Source: Autumnicola lenta (lineage in GTDB: Bacteria > Bacteroidota > Bacteroidia > Flavobacteriales > Flavobacteriaceae). From it: DNA of 64,000 nt. The notes under the pieces were generated by a model. The model saw only the letters and a program-made list of their open reading frames with translations. It had not been told where the DNA came from and searched no databases. The DNA is taken from assembly GCF_031846515.1 (NCBI RefSeq), contig NZ_JAVRHO010000010.1, positions 1 to 64,000 of the forward strand. Direction: 5' to 3'. The position numbers were made by a program, and so were the translations under genes. Shown one piece after another: positions 33,498 through 42,598 of the stretch (position 1 is its first letter; each line of letters starts with the position of its first letter).

Positions 33498-33833
33498 TTA
33501 CATGCTGAGTTTCTTATACTTATTCATCATTTGTACGCCATGTACAAGGGTGGCCCCACTTTCTATCGCAGCTCCTGCATGTACGGCTTCCATCATTTCT
33601 TCTTTGGTGATTCCGCGTTGCAGCCCGTCTTTAGTATAAGCGTCTATACAATATGGACACTTAACCACATGGGAGACGGCAAGGGCTATAAGTGATTTTT
33701 CCCGGGCGGTAAGCGCGCCTTCTTCAAAAACTTTTCCGTAGTAGTCAAAGAATTTAGATCCCAGTTCTTCGCTCCATTCTGTAATTTCCCCAAATTTTCT
33801 TAAATCTGCAGGATCGTAATAATTATTAGCCAT
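33498..33833 (-). CDS. arsenosugar biosynthesis-associated peroxidase-like protein
   Basis: A 111-residue carboxymuconolactone decarboxylase/AhpD-like protein. The redox site is KCPYCIDAYTKDG with a CxxC pair followed by the family helix, and ESGATLVHGVQMMNKY closes it. This small peroxidase-like gene regularly sits next to arsS in arsenosugar clusters. It opens the operon here. About 70 bases separate it from arsS. The enzyme activity is presumed, not shown. Confidence 0.85.
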   Translation of the reverse strand: MANNYYDPADLRKFGEITEWSEELGSKFFDYYGKVFEEGALTAREKSLIALAVSHVVKCPYCIDAYTKDGLQRGITKEEMMEAVHAGAAIESGATLVHGVQMMNKYKKLSM

Positions 33834-34566
33834 AATTCCTTTTTTTGCAATAAAGGTAAGGGATTATATGCAGCTCTCCGAAAACGCAAAAGAAAAGGAT
33901 ATTGAAATTTTTATTATTTCAGCAAAAAGATTCGCTCTTGATCATGATTCTTACATTTCAGAAAAAATGGAGCGCGATCGATTTTTGAGCTAATGCTTTT
34001 AGAATTCCAGCTTAACTGAAATAAATAAGAAGAGTTGAAGAAAAGTTTCGGCTTAGCTAAGAAGAGCCACTATAAACTAATGACTTTATAAAAAATGCAG
34101 AAAAGACTTCGAAAAAGCCGGAATCATTAAAAAGATTTCTCTTTCTTTTTTTTAAATGTCTTAATCATTTTCCTGATAAGGATATAGGAAACGACCAGGA
34201 CAACTACTATTTCCAGTCCCAGTAATACGTAAACCAATGTCATAGATGGTATTTTAAGAAACAGAAGAACATAATCCGCCGCTATTTTAAAAAATAAAGA
34301 TCACTTTTTTGATTAGATCCTATTACTGTTATTCGAACTAATCTTAATTCATATGTTACTTTCAGTAAAAAATTTAGGTTGCGTGACGGGAATAACGTTT
34401 TTCCCATTACTATTATTCTAATAGCCATAAAATGTGCAGAGTACTCTTTGAAATGAGGGCAAATATTAATTTTACGTTACGGAAAGAAATGCTCAGAGTA
34501 AATAGTATCAGATAAAAAACAGGAAGCTCCGTGGCTTATTAAAATGGCTTAAAGCCTTAATAAAGA
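33834..34566. other. 733-base intergenic region between the arsenosugar operon and an AraC gene
   Basis: Apart from the small membrane ORF at 34127-34243 I see no gene. The region should carry the divergent promoters of the peroxidase-like and AraC genes. No perfect TAnnTTTG box was placed with confidence. Confidence 0.5.
34127..34243 (-). CDS. predicted 38-residue single-pass membrane protein
   Basis: An ATG at 34243 on the minus strand opens 38 codons ending in TAA at 34127-34129. It begins MTLVYVLLGLEIVVVLVV, a strong membrane helix continuing to YILIRKM, and ends in a lysine-rich tail (FKKKKEKSF) that would stay in the cytoplasm. The positive-inside topology argues for a real small protein. 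No Shine-Dalgarno is visible, which is normal here. Function unknown. Confidence 0.45.
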   Translation of the reverse strand: MTLVYVLLGLEIVVVLVVSYILIRKMIKTFKKKKEKSF

Positions 34567-35586
34567 ATGAGAATAGACGTTAAAACCTTACCTGTACATG
34601 AAATAATTCAGGATATAGCAGAATCTATTAGTGCTTCTGTCAGGAACGGAAGTGGAGAAATCACACTCGAAATACCTAAAGAAATAGGAGAAGGGTTTAT
34701 TAGAGGCTCCAGTTTTGATTCAGGAATTGGCTTTATTGCCTATAACTGTAAGTTCTATGAGGACGTTCAAATATGTTTTTCTTTAAACACCGTTCATCCT
34801 CTGAAGTTCATTTTTTGTTCAGAAGGGAGCGTAGGACATGCTTTTCAGGATTCTGCAAAGATTCATACCATAGAGACCTACCAAAATATAATTGTATCCA
34901 GCAGTGGCTACAACGGCCATGTGTTACATTTTAAAGCCAATCAGAGTACACACGTATCGAGTCTGGAAATTATAAGGTCTGTCTTTAGCCGAAGACCAAA
35001 TCACGACTTTAAGGATCTTGACCCCACTCTAACCAGTCTTTTTAGAGATGAGGTGGCAGAGCAGCAATTTTTTTACCAGGGAAATTATAGTATAAAGGCA
35101 GCAGACCTTATGGATGAGGTCAACCAGAAAAATTTAACCGGATTTTTACGTTCTATTTTTCTTGAAGGAAAAGCGTATGAAATGTTGGTGATCCAGATTT
35201 CACAGTACCAGGACGATGAAGATGAAAACAGGCTGCCGCAAATTTTAAGAAAATCTGATATCGACAAAGTAGATTATGTGGCAAAGAGAATTCAGGGGGA
35301 TCTTGGTAGCAATCTTACGGTGGAGTCGCTTGCCAAAGAGGCTGGAACCAATGTAAATAAGCTTCAGGAAGGTTTTAAGTATGTTTATGACCTTACTGTA
35401 AACAAATACATGCAGCACATAAAGCTGGAAGCAGCAAAGGAAATGCTTATAAATTCTGAAAAGAATATTTCTGAAATAGTTAGTGCGATTGGTCTGAATA
35501 ACCGAAGTTATTTTTCCAAGATATTTAAAGAAAAATACGGAGTAAACCCAAAATATTTTCTAAAAACAAGAGGAAAGCAAGAGTAA
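34567..35586 (+). CDS. AraC family transcriptional regulator
   Basis: A 339-residue regulator with a C-terminal AraC-type double helix-turn-helix (NLTVESLAKEAGTNVNKLQEGF and ISEIVSAIGLNNRSYFSKIF, then KYGVNPKYFLKTR). The N-terminal part (about 1-230) is likely the ligand-sensing region: LEIPKEIGEGFIRGSSFDSG and CSEGSVGHAFQD strands. It is separated from the arsenosugar operon by 730 bases and transcribed away from it, so control of that operon is possible only as a guess. Its effector is unknown. Confidence 0.85.
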   Translation: MRIDVKTLPVHEIIQDIAESISASVRNGSGEITLEIPKEIGEGFIRGSSFDSGIGFIAYNCKFYEDVQICFSLNTVHPLKFIFCSEGSVGHAFQDSAKIHTIETYQNIIVSSSGYNGHVLHFKANQSTHVSSLEIIRSVFSRRPNHDFKDLDPTLTSLFRDEVAEQQFFYQGNYSIKAADLMDEVNQKNLTGFLRSIFLEGKAYEMLVIQISQYQDDEDENRLPQILRKSDIDKVDYVAKRIQGDLGSNLTVESLAKEAGTNVNKLQEGFKYVYDLTVNKYMQHIKLEAAKEMLINSEKNISEIVSAIGLNNRSYFSKIFKEKYGVNPKYFLKTRGKQE

Positions 35587-35626
35587 TAATTCCCCATTTT
35601 CCTAAAGTAGCTTAACCACTACTAGA

Positions 35627-35650
35627 TACCGAAAATTGTCCTTTTTCGTA
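35627..35650 (+). repeat. dispersed AAAATTG(C/G)CA motif, copy 7
   Basis: Reads TACCGAAAATTGTCCTTTTT, in the gap after the AraC gene and near the groEL terminator. Confidence 0.45.
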
Positions 35651-35698
35651 GTACATTTTTTTCAGAAGAAAATTTTTATCGGACTAATAGAAATTAAA

Positions 35699-35728
35699 AA
35701 ACCCGCTTCAGTTAAAAGAAGCGGGTTT
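35699..35728 (-). terminator. groEL terminator
   Basis: Stem AAACCCGCTTC / GAAGCGGGTTT with an 8-base loop, followed on the minus strand by a T-run. It lies downstream of groEL. Confidence 0.85.
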
Positions 35729-35753
35729 AAGTTTATTCGCTGTGACCGTGCCA

Positions 35754-37391
35754 CTACATCATTCCTGGCATTCCGCCGCCCATTCCGCCTGGCATTCCAC
35801 CGCCACCGTTATCTTCGGGGATGTCAACTAACGCGCATTCTGTAGTAAGGATCATTCCGGCAACAGAAGCAGCATTTTCAAGAGCTACTCTTGTTACTTT
35901 CTTAGGATCGATAATACCTGCTTTCATCATATCAACAAAAGTGTCGGTTTTTGCATCGTAACCAAAGTCCTTATCACCTTCAAGTACTTTGTTAATTACC
36001 ACAGAACCTTCACCACCTGCATTCTCTACGATAGTACGAAGAGGAGCTTCGATAGCCTTAGCAATAATTTTAATTCCAGTAGCTTCATCAGCATTTTCAG
36101 AAGAAATATCTGAAAGTACTTTTATAGCACGTACAAGTGCAACACCACCACCGGCTACAATTCCTTCTTCCACAGCCGCGCGGGTTGCGTGAAGTGCATC
36201 GTCTACACGGTCTTTCTTCTCTTTCATTTCAACTTCTGAAGCTGCGCCAACGTAAAGTACAGCAACACCACCTGCTAATTTTGCAAGACGCTCCTGTAGT
36301 TTTTCCCTGTCGTAATCTGAAGTTGTAGATTCGATTTGAGCTTTAATCTGGTTAACACGATCTTCAATATCTTTCTGCTCCCCAGCGCCATTTACGATTG
36401 TGGTATTATCTTTATCAATAGCTACTTTCTCTGCAGTACCTAATTGATCGATAGTTGCATTTTCAAGAGTAAATCCTCTTTCTTCAGAAATTACAGTACC
36501 ACCTGTGAGAAGAGCGATATCTTCCAACATAGCTTTTCTTCTATCTCCAAAACCTGGTGCCTTAACAGCAGCAATTTTTAAAGAACCTCTAAGTTTGTTT
36601 ACAACCAAAGTAGCAAGTGCTTCTCCGTCTACATCTTCAGCAATAATTAAAAGAGGTTTTCCAGATTGTGCTACAGGTTCAAGAATTGGAAGAAGGTCCT
36701 TCATTGAAGAGATCTTTTTGTCGAACAATAGTATGTAAGGACTTTCAAGATCTGCAGTCATCTTTTCGCTATTGGTAACGAAATAAGGAGAAAGATAACC
36801 TCTGTCAAACTGCATACCTTCCACTACGTCGACGTAAGTCTCGGTACCTTTTGCTTCTTCTACAGTGATTACTCCTTCTTTTCCTACTTTTCCAAAAGCT
36901 TCAGCGATCAATTCACCAATAAGCTCATCGTTATTTGCAGAAATGGAAGCTACCTGCTTGATTTTTTCAGAAGAATCTCCAACCTCTTTAGTCTGGTTGG
37001 CAAGGTCTGCAGTTAAAGCAGTTACCGCTTTATCGATTCCTCGTTTAAGATCCATAGGGTTTGCACCCGCAGCAACGTTCTTCAAACCTTCTTTTACGAT
37101 AGCCTGTGCAAGAACAGTAGCTGTAGTAGTACCGTCTCCGGCAAGATCATTGGTTTTAGAAGCAACTTCTTTTACCATCTGAGCTCCCATGTTCTCCAAA
37201 GGATCTTCCAGCTCGATTTCTTTTGCTACTGTAACTCCATCTTTGGTTACTGTTGGAGCACCAAAGGATTTACTGATAATTACATTACGTCCTTTAGGAC
37301 CTAAAGTTACTTTTACTGCATTTGCAAGAGCATCCACACCGCGTTTAATTCCGTCACGTGCCTGAATGTCAAATTTTATATCTTTTGCCAT
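35754..37391 (-). CDS. groEL: chaperonin GroEL
   Basis: A 545-residue 60-kDa chaperonin. The usual start MAKDIKFDIQARDGIKRGV, VKVTLGPKGRNV, TVTKDGVTVAKEIELEDP, AGDGTTTATVLAQAI and the GGM-rich C-terminal tail (GGMPGGMGGGMPGMM) are all present. It folds proteins in the cytoplasm with GroES. It is downstream of groES (76-base gap) and has a strong terminator. No HrcA-type CIRCE inverted repeat was found before groES. Length is standard. Confidence 0.98.
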   Translation of the reverse strand: MAKDIKFDIQARDGIKRGVDALANAVKVTLGPKGRNVIISKSFGAPTVTKDGVTVAKEIELEDPLENMGAQMVKEVASKTNDLAGDGTTTATVLAQAIVKEGLKNVAAGANPMDLKRGIDKAVTALTADLANQTKEVGDSSEKIKQVASISANNDELIGELIAEAFGKVGKEGVITVEEAKGTETYVDVVEGMQFDRGYLSPYFVTNSEKMTADLESPYILLFDKKISSMKDLLPILEPVAQSGKPLLIIAEDVDGEALATLVVNKLRGSLKIAAVKAPGFGDRRKAMLEDIALLTGGTVISEERGFTLENATIDQLGTAEKVAIDKDNTTIVNGAGEQKDIEDRVNQIKAQIESTTSDYDREKLQERLAKLAGGVAVLYVGAASEVEMKEKKDRVDDALHATRAAVEEGIVAGGGVALVRAIKVLSDISSENADEATGIKIIAKAIEAPLRTIVENAGGEGSVVINKVLEGDKDFGYDAKTDTFVDMMKAGIIDPKKVTRVALENAASVAGMILTTECALVDIPEDNGGGGMPGGMGGGMPGMM

Positions 37392-37467
37392 TTTTTAAAT
37401 TTTTTTATCCTGAAATTTTTCAGGGGTAATTGGTTAATCTTTAAGTTTTCTGAAAATTAAAAAGAGT

Positions 37468-37743
37468 TTATACTATTGCAAGTATATCGTCTTCTCTCAT
37501 GATAAGGTAATCTGAACCTTCCAGCTTAAGTTCGGTACCGGCGTACTTGCCATAAAGAACCATATCCCCAACATTTACGGTCATCTCGTGGTCCTTTGTT
37601 CCTTTGCCTACGGCAACAACTTTACCTCTTTGTGGTTTTTCTTTAGCGGTTTCCGGAATGTAAATTCCTGAAGCAGTTTTAGTTTCTGCTGCTGCAGGCT
37701 CAATAAGAACTCTGTCTGAGAGCGGTTTAATGTTTAGTCCCAT
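37468..37743 (-). CDS. groES: co-chaperonin GroES
   Basis: A 91-residue 10-kDa co-chaperonin: LNIKPLSDRVLIEPAAAETK start, TASGIYIPETAKEKPQRG mobile loop, VGDMVLYGKYAGTELKLEG and LIMREDDILAIV end. It caps GroEL. It comes just after the secG terminator hairpin, so it has its own promoter between 37744 and 37836 (a near-match to the -7 box, TTATTTTG on the minus strand, is seen). No CIRCE element is visible. Confidence 0.98.
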   Translation of the reverse strand: MGLNIKPLSDRVLIEPAAAETKTASGIYIPETAKEKPQRGKVVAVGKGTKDHEMTVNVGDMVLYGKYAGTELKLEGSDYLIMREDDILAIV

Positions 37744-37836
37744 TTTTAATATTATTTAGGTTAATTAATTTTTTAACTCGACAGTGAATGTTTCGAAAAT
37801 TGTGCCACTGCAAAATAACTGACAAATGGCAAAAAA

Positions 37837-37865
37837 AAATGCCAGCTTGTCATAAGCTGGCATTT
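37837..37865 (-). terminator. terminator after secG
   Basis: Stem AAATGCCAGCTT / AAGCTGGCATTT with a five-base loop, followed on the minus strand by nine T. It separates the miaB-secG unit from groES. Confidence 0.9.
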
Positions 37866-37895
37866 ATATACTCTGTAAAGTAAGGAAGTAGTATA

Positions 37896-38222
37896 CTACT
37901 CTTCGTTTGTTGCTGGTTGCTGCACAGGTTGCGGTACATTCATTTCAACATCAGTATCACTTTCAAAAACTCCTGTAGAGCCTGGACCGTCATCCATAAT
38001 TGTTACATTGGAAAGTAAAATAAGGACGAGTAGTAAAGTAGCAAGGGTCCATGTGCTTTTGTCTAAAAAGTCATTGGTTTTCTTTACGCCACCTACCTGT
38101 TGTCCGCCGCCTCCAAAAGAAGAAGAAAGTCCGCCTCCTTTAGGATTCTGTACCATAATTACTACAATTAGCAAAAATGCTACTATAACTATTAAGGCTA
38201 AAAAAATCGTGAATGTGCTCAT
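37896..38222 (-). CDS. secG: preprotein translocase subunit SecG
   Basis: A 108-residue SecG with two membrane helices: the first (about 3-22, FTIFLALIVIVAFLLIVVIM), the typical cytoplasmic loop VQNPKGGGLSSSFGGGGQ, and the second (about 56-75). It helps the SecYEG translocon. The Asp/Glu-rich C-terminal tail is longer than in E. coli. It is last before the terminator in the miaB-sigma54-lptE-TPR-secG unit. Confidence 0.95.
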   Translation of the reverse strand: MSTFTIFLALIVIVAFLLIVVIMVQNPKGGGLSSSFGGGGQQVGGVKKTNDFLDKSTWTLATLLLVLILLSNVTIMDDGPGSTGVFESDTDVEMNVPQPVQQPATNEE

Positions 38223-38224
38223 TC

Positions 38225-39136
38225 TTAGTCAGTATTATTTTCTTGTAATTTCTCGATTGCCCGAATTTGGTCTGCAAAGAAACCACTTTTTTCGGGATTT
38301 TTCAAAATTAATATTTTATAAGCTTGTATCGCTTTTTTATAGTTTTTCTGCTCCAGGTATACCTTGGCTAAAGTCTCTGTCATCAAAGCTTCGGGGGTGA
38401 CAGAGCTCCTTTCGGCAAGATTCGTTTTGCCAGTTGATTTTCCCGGTTTTATTTTGGGGCTTTTAGAAATAAACTCATCTATAAGATCAAACTTCTTCGA
38501 TAGAGGCTTATCGCTCTCCTCCTGATCTTGATTTTCTATTTTTTCTTTGGAAGAAGAAGTTTCTCTTTCCACGGGTTTTGCAGAAGTTAATCGAAGCCAT
38601 TCTGCAAAAGAATGTGATTCTGAAGCATTTAAGTCTAAAGGCTCTCCAATTTTTAGTTCTTCTTCTTCCGGAGAAGTATTGGTCGATATTTGCCTTTTTT
38701 CGGGTGTCTCTTCTTTTTCCGGTCTTTCAAAAAGAGCAGGATCCATGACTCTATCAGATTCAGATTGCTTCATTTTTATGGCATCATCTATAGCCATACT
38801 TCTTTTCCCATGAACTTCTTCAGCTTCAAAGACCGTAATTTCTTTCAGCCTTTTTTCCTGCTCTTTAATCTGCTCTGCAATCTGGTTTTGATTAAATTCA
38901 GGAGAGGTGATATAATCGAACAGCACACTTCTATCTGTAGTATAAGCTGCGGTTTTCTTTAATGCACTGTTATAGCTAAATGACCTGTTTTCTTTAAGAC
39001 CTTTTAATCTAAGTGCCCGGGCAGCCTGAAAATAAGGATATTTAGTAAGGATTTCTTCCAGTTCGCCAGAGTGTTCTTTGGTTACATTCCCGGGATGCTG
39101 CAGTAAGTATGTAAATTCATTTATATCCATTACCAA
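38225..39136 (-). CDS. conserved hypothetical protein with C-terminal TPR-like repeat
   Basis: A 303-residue protein found next to lptE and secG in flavobacteria. The N-terminus (NEFTYLLQHPGNVTKEHSGELEEILTKYPYFQAAR) is a conserved block; the centre (about 130-240) is acidic, Ser- and Lys-rich and disordered; the end has one TPR-like pair (ALMTETLAKVYLEQKNYKKA and AYKILILKNPEKSGFFADQI). Function unknown. Its start overlaps the lptE end by 7 bases, and its end lies 2 bases before secG, so it is part of the operon. Confidence 0.8.
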   Translation of the reverse strand: MVMDINEFTYLLQHPGNVTKEHSGELEEILTKYPYFQAARALRLKGLKENRSFSYNSALKKTAAYTTDRSVLFDYITSPEFNQNQIAEQIKEQEKRLKEITVFEAEEVHGKRSMAIDDAIKMKQSESDRVMDPALFERPEKEETPEKRQISTNTSPEEEELKIGEPLDLNASESHSFAEWLRLTSAKPVERETSSSKEKIENQDQEESDKPLSKKFDLIDEFISKSPKIKPGKSTGKTNLAERSSVTPEALMTETLAKVYLEQKNYKKAIQAYKILILKNPEKSGFFADQIRAIEKLQENNTD

Positions 39137-39633
39137 TCTGTTAAAGCAGCATTAAAAATATCCTGGGTTATACGTGTGTAGATTTCATCAAGGGCTGTTT
39201 CCAGGTCTCCGCCCACTAATTGCGTGGTAGCCGGATAATCGTAATAGAAGGAGAAAACACGCTCAAAGTCCTTTTCTGGCTCAAGTGTATTATAGAATCT
39301 CACATTTACCGCAATTGTAAGCCGGTTTTGAGCGGCAGTATTATTTGCTGTGGAAGTCATAGGCGCAACATAATAATCCACAATTTCGCCCTCAAAAATG
39401 AGATCCGCATTTTCATTGGCAAGGCTCAGGTTGGTCTGATTCTGAATTAGATCCTGGAGTGCCAGTGTGAAGAGTCTGTCAATTCCCGGCTCCACAAGAT
39501 CTGCCTGGTTCTGGAAGAAATTTACCTGAAAAGATTCTGCATCTCCTGTGTTGGCACCGGTGAAAGAATATATTCCGCACGACTGAAGACTCAGTAATAA
39601 AATGGAACAGAATAGAATGGTGAATTTTTTCAT
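39130..39633 (-). CDS. lptE: LptE-like LPS assembly lipoprotein
   Basis: A 167-residue lipoprotein. The signal peptide ends at a lipobox (LSLQSC, C19), followed by GIYSFTGANTGDAESFQVNFFQN. This is the Bacteroidetes form of LptE (LptE family), which supports LptD in the outer membrane when lipopolysaccharide is inserted. The mature part has beta strands with FEGEIVDYYVAP and NRLTIAVNVRFYNTLEP. Assignment by family resemblance and by its place in the conserved sigma54-lptE-TPR-secG set. Confidence 0.85.
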   Translation of the reverse strand: MKKFTILFCSILLLSLQSCGIYSFTGANTGDAESFQVNFFQNQADLVEPGIDRLFTLALQDLIQNQTNLSLANENADLIFEGEIVDYYVAPMTSTANNTAAQNRLTIAVNVRFYNTLEPEKDFERVFSFYYDYPATTQLVGGDLETALDEIYTRITQDIFNAALTDW

Positions 39634-39689
39634 AGATTTTTATCAGTGTTGTCGCCCAGTTTAAACTGGCAGCTTAATTTAATCTTTAA

Positions 39690-40955
39690 TCAGAGATCGT
39701 ATTGTTTTATTTTCCTGTAAAGTGTTCTTTCGCTAATCCCCAATTCTTCGGCTGCAGCCTTTCTCTTTCCCGCATGGCGTTCAAGGGATTTTTTAATGAG
39801 TTCCAGTTCTTTATCCTGTAAAGAAAGTGTTTCCTCTTCTTCAATCTCTTCTGCGAAATAATATTTATCCCGCGCATCCTGAAGTTCAGACTTGGGGCTA
39901 TTTTGCGGAATCTGCAAAACTTCCAGTCTTTCGTTTTCCAATTCTTCTGTGTCTATATCTTCTTCATCTTCACCGTAGATTTTCTGAATAAGACTTTCAT
40001 TTTCATCCTGAACTTTTTTGGAATCTCCATCTTCCATTAACTTCAGGGTAAGCTTTTTAAGATCATTTAGGTCATTTTTCATGTCAAAGAGAACTTTGTA
40101 AAGAATTTCCCTTTCGTTGCTAAAATCTCCTTCTTTCCTTTTTTCTGAAATGATTGCAGGCAAATTACTGCCAATATCAGGCAAATAATGTTTCAGGTCT
40201 TCAGCGTTTATGCTTCGCTGTTGCTCAAGCACAGAAATCTGCTCGGCTATGTTTCGAAGCTGCCGAATGTTTCCGCCCCAACGGTATTTTAGTAGCAACT
40301 CCACAGCATCGTCCTCCAGTCTAATTGTAGGCATCTTGTATTTGAGCGCAAAGTCTGCAGCGAACTTTCTGAAAAGCAAATGTATATCACTTTTTCGTTC
40401 TCTTAGCGGAGGCAGATTAATTTCTACCGTGCTTAGACGATAATATAAATCTTCCCGGAACTTCTCTTTCTTGATTGACTCAAACATGTTGATATTGGTC
40501 GCCGCGACTATCCTTACATCGGTTTTCTGAACCTTAGAAGATCCTACTTTTATAAATTCCCCGTTTTCAAGTACACGAAGAAGCCTTACCTGCGTAGGAA
40601 GTGGTAATTCTCCAACTTCATCGAGGAAAATCGTGCCTCCATCTGCAACTTCAAAATAGCCGTTACGTGTCTGGGTCGCTCCTGTAAAAGCACCTTTTTC
40701 GTGCCCAAAAAGCTCACTGTCTATAGTACCTTCCGGAATGGCGCCGCAGTTAACTGCGATGTATTTCCCATGTTTTCTATGGGACAGGGAGTGGATGATT
40801 TTTGGGATGCTTTCTTTTCCCACACCGCTCTCCCCGGTTACCAGCACAGAAATATCTGTTGGGGCAACCTGAATAGCTTTTTCTACGGAGCGATTCACCT
40901 TTGGGTCGTCTCCTATAATTCCAAACCTTTGCTTTATTGCTTGTACTGATTCCAT
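39690..40955 (-). CDS. sigma-54-interacting transcriptional regulator
   Basis: A 421-residue AAA+ activator with no receiver domain at the N-terminus. Walker A is TGESGVGKES, the sigma-54 contact loop is EKGAFTGATQ, Walker B is GGTIFLDEVGELP, the arginine finger region is REDLYYRL and the Fis-type helix-turn-helix is AAAEELGISERTLYRKIKQYDL (split by its own turn). An acidic linker (about 300-375, EDEEDIDTEELENE) lies between ATPase and HTH. It needs sigma-54 (RpoN). In flavobacteria it lies between miaB and lptE, as here. Its signal and targets are unknown. Confidence 0.9.
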   Translation of the reverse strand: MESVQAIKQRFGIIGDDPKVNRSVEKAIQVAPTDISVLVTGESGVGKESIPKIIHSLSHRKHGKYIAVNCGAIPEGTIDSELFGHEKGAFTGATQTRNGYFEVADGGTIFLDEVGELPLPTQVRLLRVLENGEFIKVGSSKVQKTDVRIVAATNINMFESIKKEKFREDLYYRLSTVEINLPPLRERKSDIHLLFRKFAADFALKYKMPTIRLEDDAVELLLKYRWGGNIRQLRNIAEQISVLEQQRSINAEDLKHYLPDIGSNLPAIISEKRKEGDFSNEREILYKVLFDMKNDLNDLKKLTLKLMEDGDSKKVQDENESLIQKIYGEDEEDIDTEELENERLEVLQIPQNSPKSELQDARDKYYFAEEIEEEETLSLQDKELELIKKSLERHAGKRKAAAEELGISERTLYRKIKQYDL

Positions 40956-41016
40956 TTAAAGTATGCAGTATTGAGTATTAAGTAATCAGTATCTAATCAA
41001 CTGAAATATTTAACTG

Positions 41017-42462
41017 TTAATTATTGTTGCTTAAACCTATAGCTTCGCCAATTAATGTGGCGCTGGTACAGTCGTTAATTTTTACATTAACAAAATCTCC
41101 TATTTTGTAATCTCCTTTTGGAAAAACGGCTACTGTACTTTGCTGGGTTCTTCCGCTCCATTGAGCATCAGATTTTTTAGATTCTTTTTCTATTAAAACT
41201 TCTACAGTCTTGCCAATAAAAGTCTGTGTTCTGTATAAGCTGTGTTTACGCTGAAGGTTCACAATTTCTGTAAGTCTTCTTTTCTTTGTCTCTTCCGGGA
41301 CATCATCTTCAAATTTGCGCTCGGCCATCGTTCCCGGTCTTTCAGAATAAGAAAACATGTATCCAAAGTGATACTTTACATACTCCATTAATTCCAGTGT
41401 ATCCTGGTGATCTTCTTCAGTTTCTGTGGGGAATCCGGTAATAATATCATGTGAAATTCCGCAGTCGGGTATTAATTTTTTAATATTATCAATCATTTCA
41501 AAATACTCTTTCCGGGTATGCAGACGGTTCATTTTCTTTAAAATTCTATCGCTTCCACTTTGCACAGGGAGATGAATATAGTTGCAAATATTCCTGTAGT
41601 TAACCATAGTTTCGATCACATCCATAGTCATATCCTGAGGATTGGAGGTCGAAAACCGAATTCTCATCTTGGGTTGTGCTTCAGCGCATAATTTCAATAA
41701 AGCTGAGAAATTAACCGAAGTTGCTTTTTGCATTTCCGAGGCATTTTTGAAATCTTTTTTTAGTCCGCCACCATACCATAAATAACTATCGACGTTTTGC
41801 CCTAGTAAGGTGATTTCTTTATAGCCTTTTGCTGCCAAATGATTTACTTCCTCCACAATGCTTTGTGGATCCCGGCTTCGTTCCCTGCCCCGTGTAAATG
41901 GAACTACGCAAAATGTACACATATTATCACAGCCACGGGTAATAGAAACAAAAGCAGATACGCCGTTGCTCTGCAACCGTACAGGAGAAATATCTCCATA
42001 AGTTTCCTCTTTGGAAAGCAATACGTTTACAGCATCGCGCCCTTCTTCTACATCATTGATGAGATTTGGCAAATCCTTATATGCGTCTGGACCCACCACG
42101 AGATCAACAATTTTTTCTTCTTCTAAGAATTTACTTTTGAGGCGTTCTGCCATGCAGCCCAACACCCCCACTTTCATTTTCGGATTTATTTTTTTAACCG
42201 CATTGTACTTTTCAAGACGTTTCCTTACTGTCTGCTCTGCTTTTTCTCTAATAGAACAGGTATTTACCAGCACAAGGTCTGCTTCTTCCAGTTTCTGAGT
42301 GGTGTCAAAGCCCTCCTTAGAAAGTATCGATGCTACAATTTCGCTATCGCTAAAATTCATGGCGCAGCCGTAACTTTCGATAAAAAGTTTGCGGCTGTTG
42401 CCTTTTCTGGGCTCCATTACCAGGGTGTTTCCCTGTTGTTTCTCGTCTAATATCTTCTCCAT
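41017..42462 (-). CDS. miaB: tRNA-2-methylthio-N6-dimethylallyladenosine synthase
   Basis: A 481-residue methylthiotransferase. UPF0004 domain: KLFIESYGCAMNFSDSEIVAS and LVNTCSIREKAE, with three Cys; radical SAM motif VSITRGCDNMCTFCVVP (CxxxCxxC); TRAM-like RNA-binding C-terminus (KSDAQWSGRTQQSTVAVFP). It adds methylthio to i6A37 of tRNAs. The ATG at 42462 gives MEKILDEKQQ; the open frame has a further 12 codons upstream but the start at 42462 is closer to a visible -7 box. It begins the operon ending at secG. Confidence 0.95.
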   Translation of the reverse strand: MEKILDEKQQGNTLVMEPRKGNSRKLFIESYGCAMNFSDSEIVASILSKEGFDTTQKLEEADLVLVNTCSIREKAEQTVRKRLEKYNAVKKINPKMKVGVLGCMAERLKSKFLEEEKIVDLVVGPDAYKDLPNLINDVEEGRDAVNVLLSKEETYGDISPVRLQSNGVSAFVSITRGCDNMCTFCVVPFTRGRERSRDPQSIVEEVNHLAAKGYKEITLLGQNVDSYLWYGGGLKKDFKNASEMQKATSVNFSALLKLCAEAQPKMRIRFSTSNPQDMTMDVIETMVNYRNICNYIHLPVQSGSDRILKKMNRLHTRKEYFEMIDNIKKLIPDCGISHDIITGFPTETEEDHQDTLELMEYVKYHFGYMFSYSERPGTMAERKFEDDVPEETKKRRLTEIVNLQRKHSLYRTQTFIGKTVEVLIEKESKKSDAQWSGRTQQSTVAVFPKGDYKIGDFVNVKINDCTSATLIGEAIGLSNNN

Positions 42463-42495
42463 AAAACAGCAATCACTTTGGGTGTTTTTGACGGG

Positions 42496-42503
42496 CAAAG
42501 ATA
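42496..42503 (-). promoter_or_regulatory. -7 promoter box of miaB (TATCTTTG)
   Basis: Minus strand TATCTTTG, a perfect TAnnTTTG match, 34 bases before the miaB ATG. Confidence 0.55.
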
Positions 42504-42563
42504 GGGTGAAACAAATTTATGACAAAGTGACAGTGATTATTTTATAAATATCACGCAACCTTT

Positions 42564-42571
42564 TACCTTTT
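42564..42571 (+). promoter_or_regulatory. -7-like box TACCTTTT
   Basis: One mismatch from TAnnTTTG, about 28 bases before the LVIVD lipoprotein gene. Confidence 0.4.
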
Positions 42572-42598
42572 CGTGCATCTAAAAGAAAATCAACCATC

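Noticed and set aside
37744..37895. CIRCE heat-shock operator before groES
   Set aside because: No TTAGCACTC inverted repeat was found; only a terminator hairpin is present.
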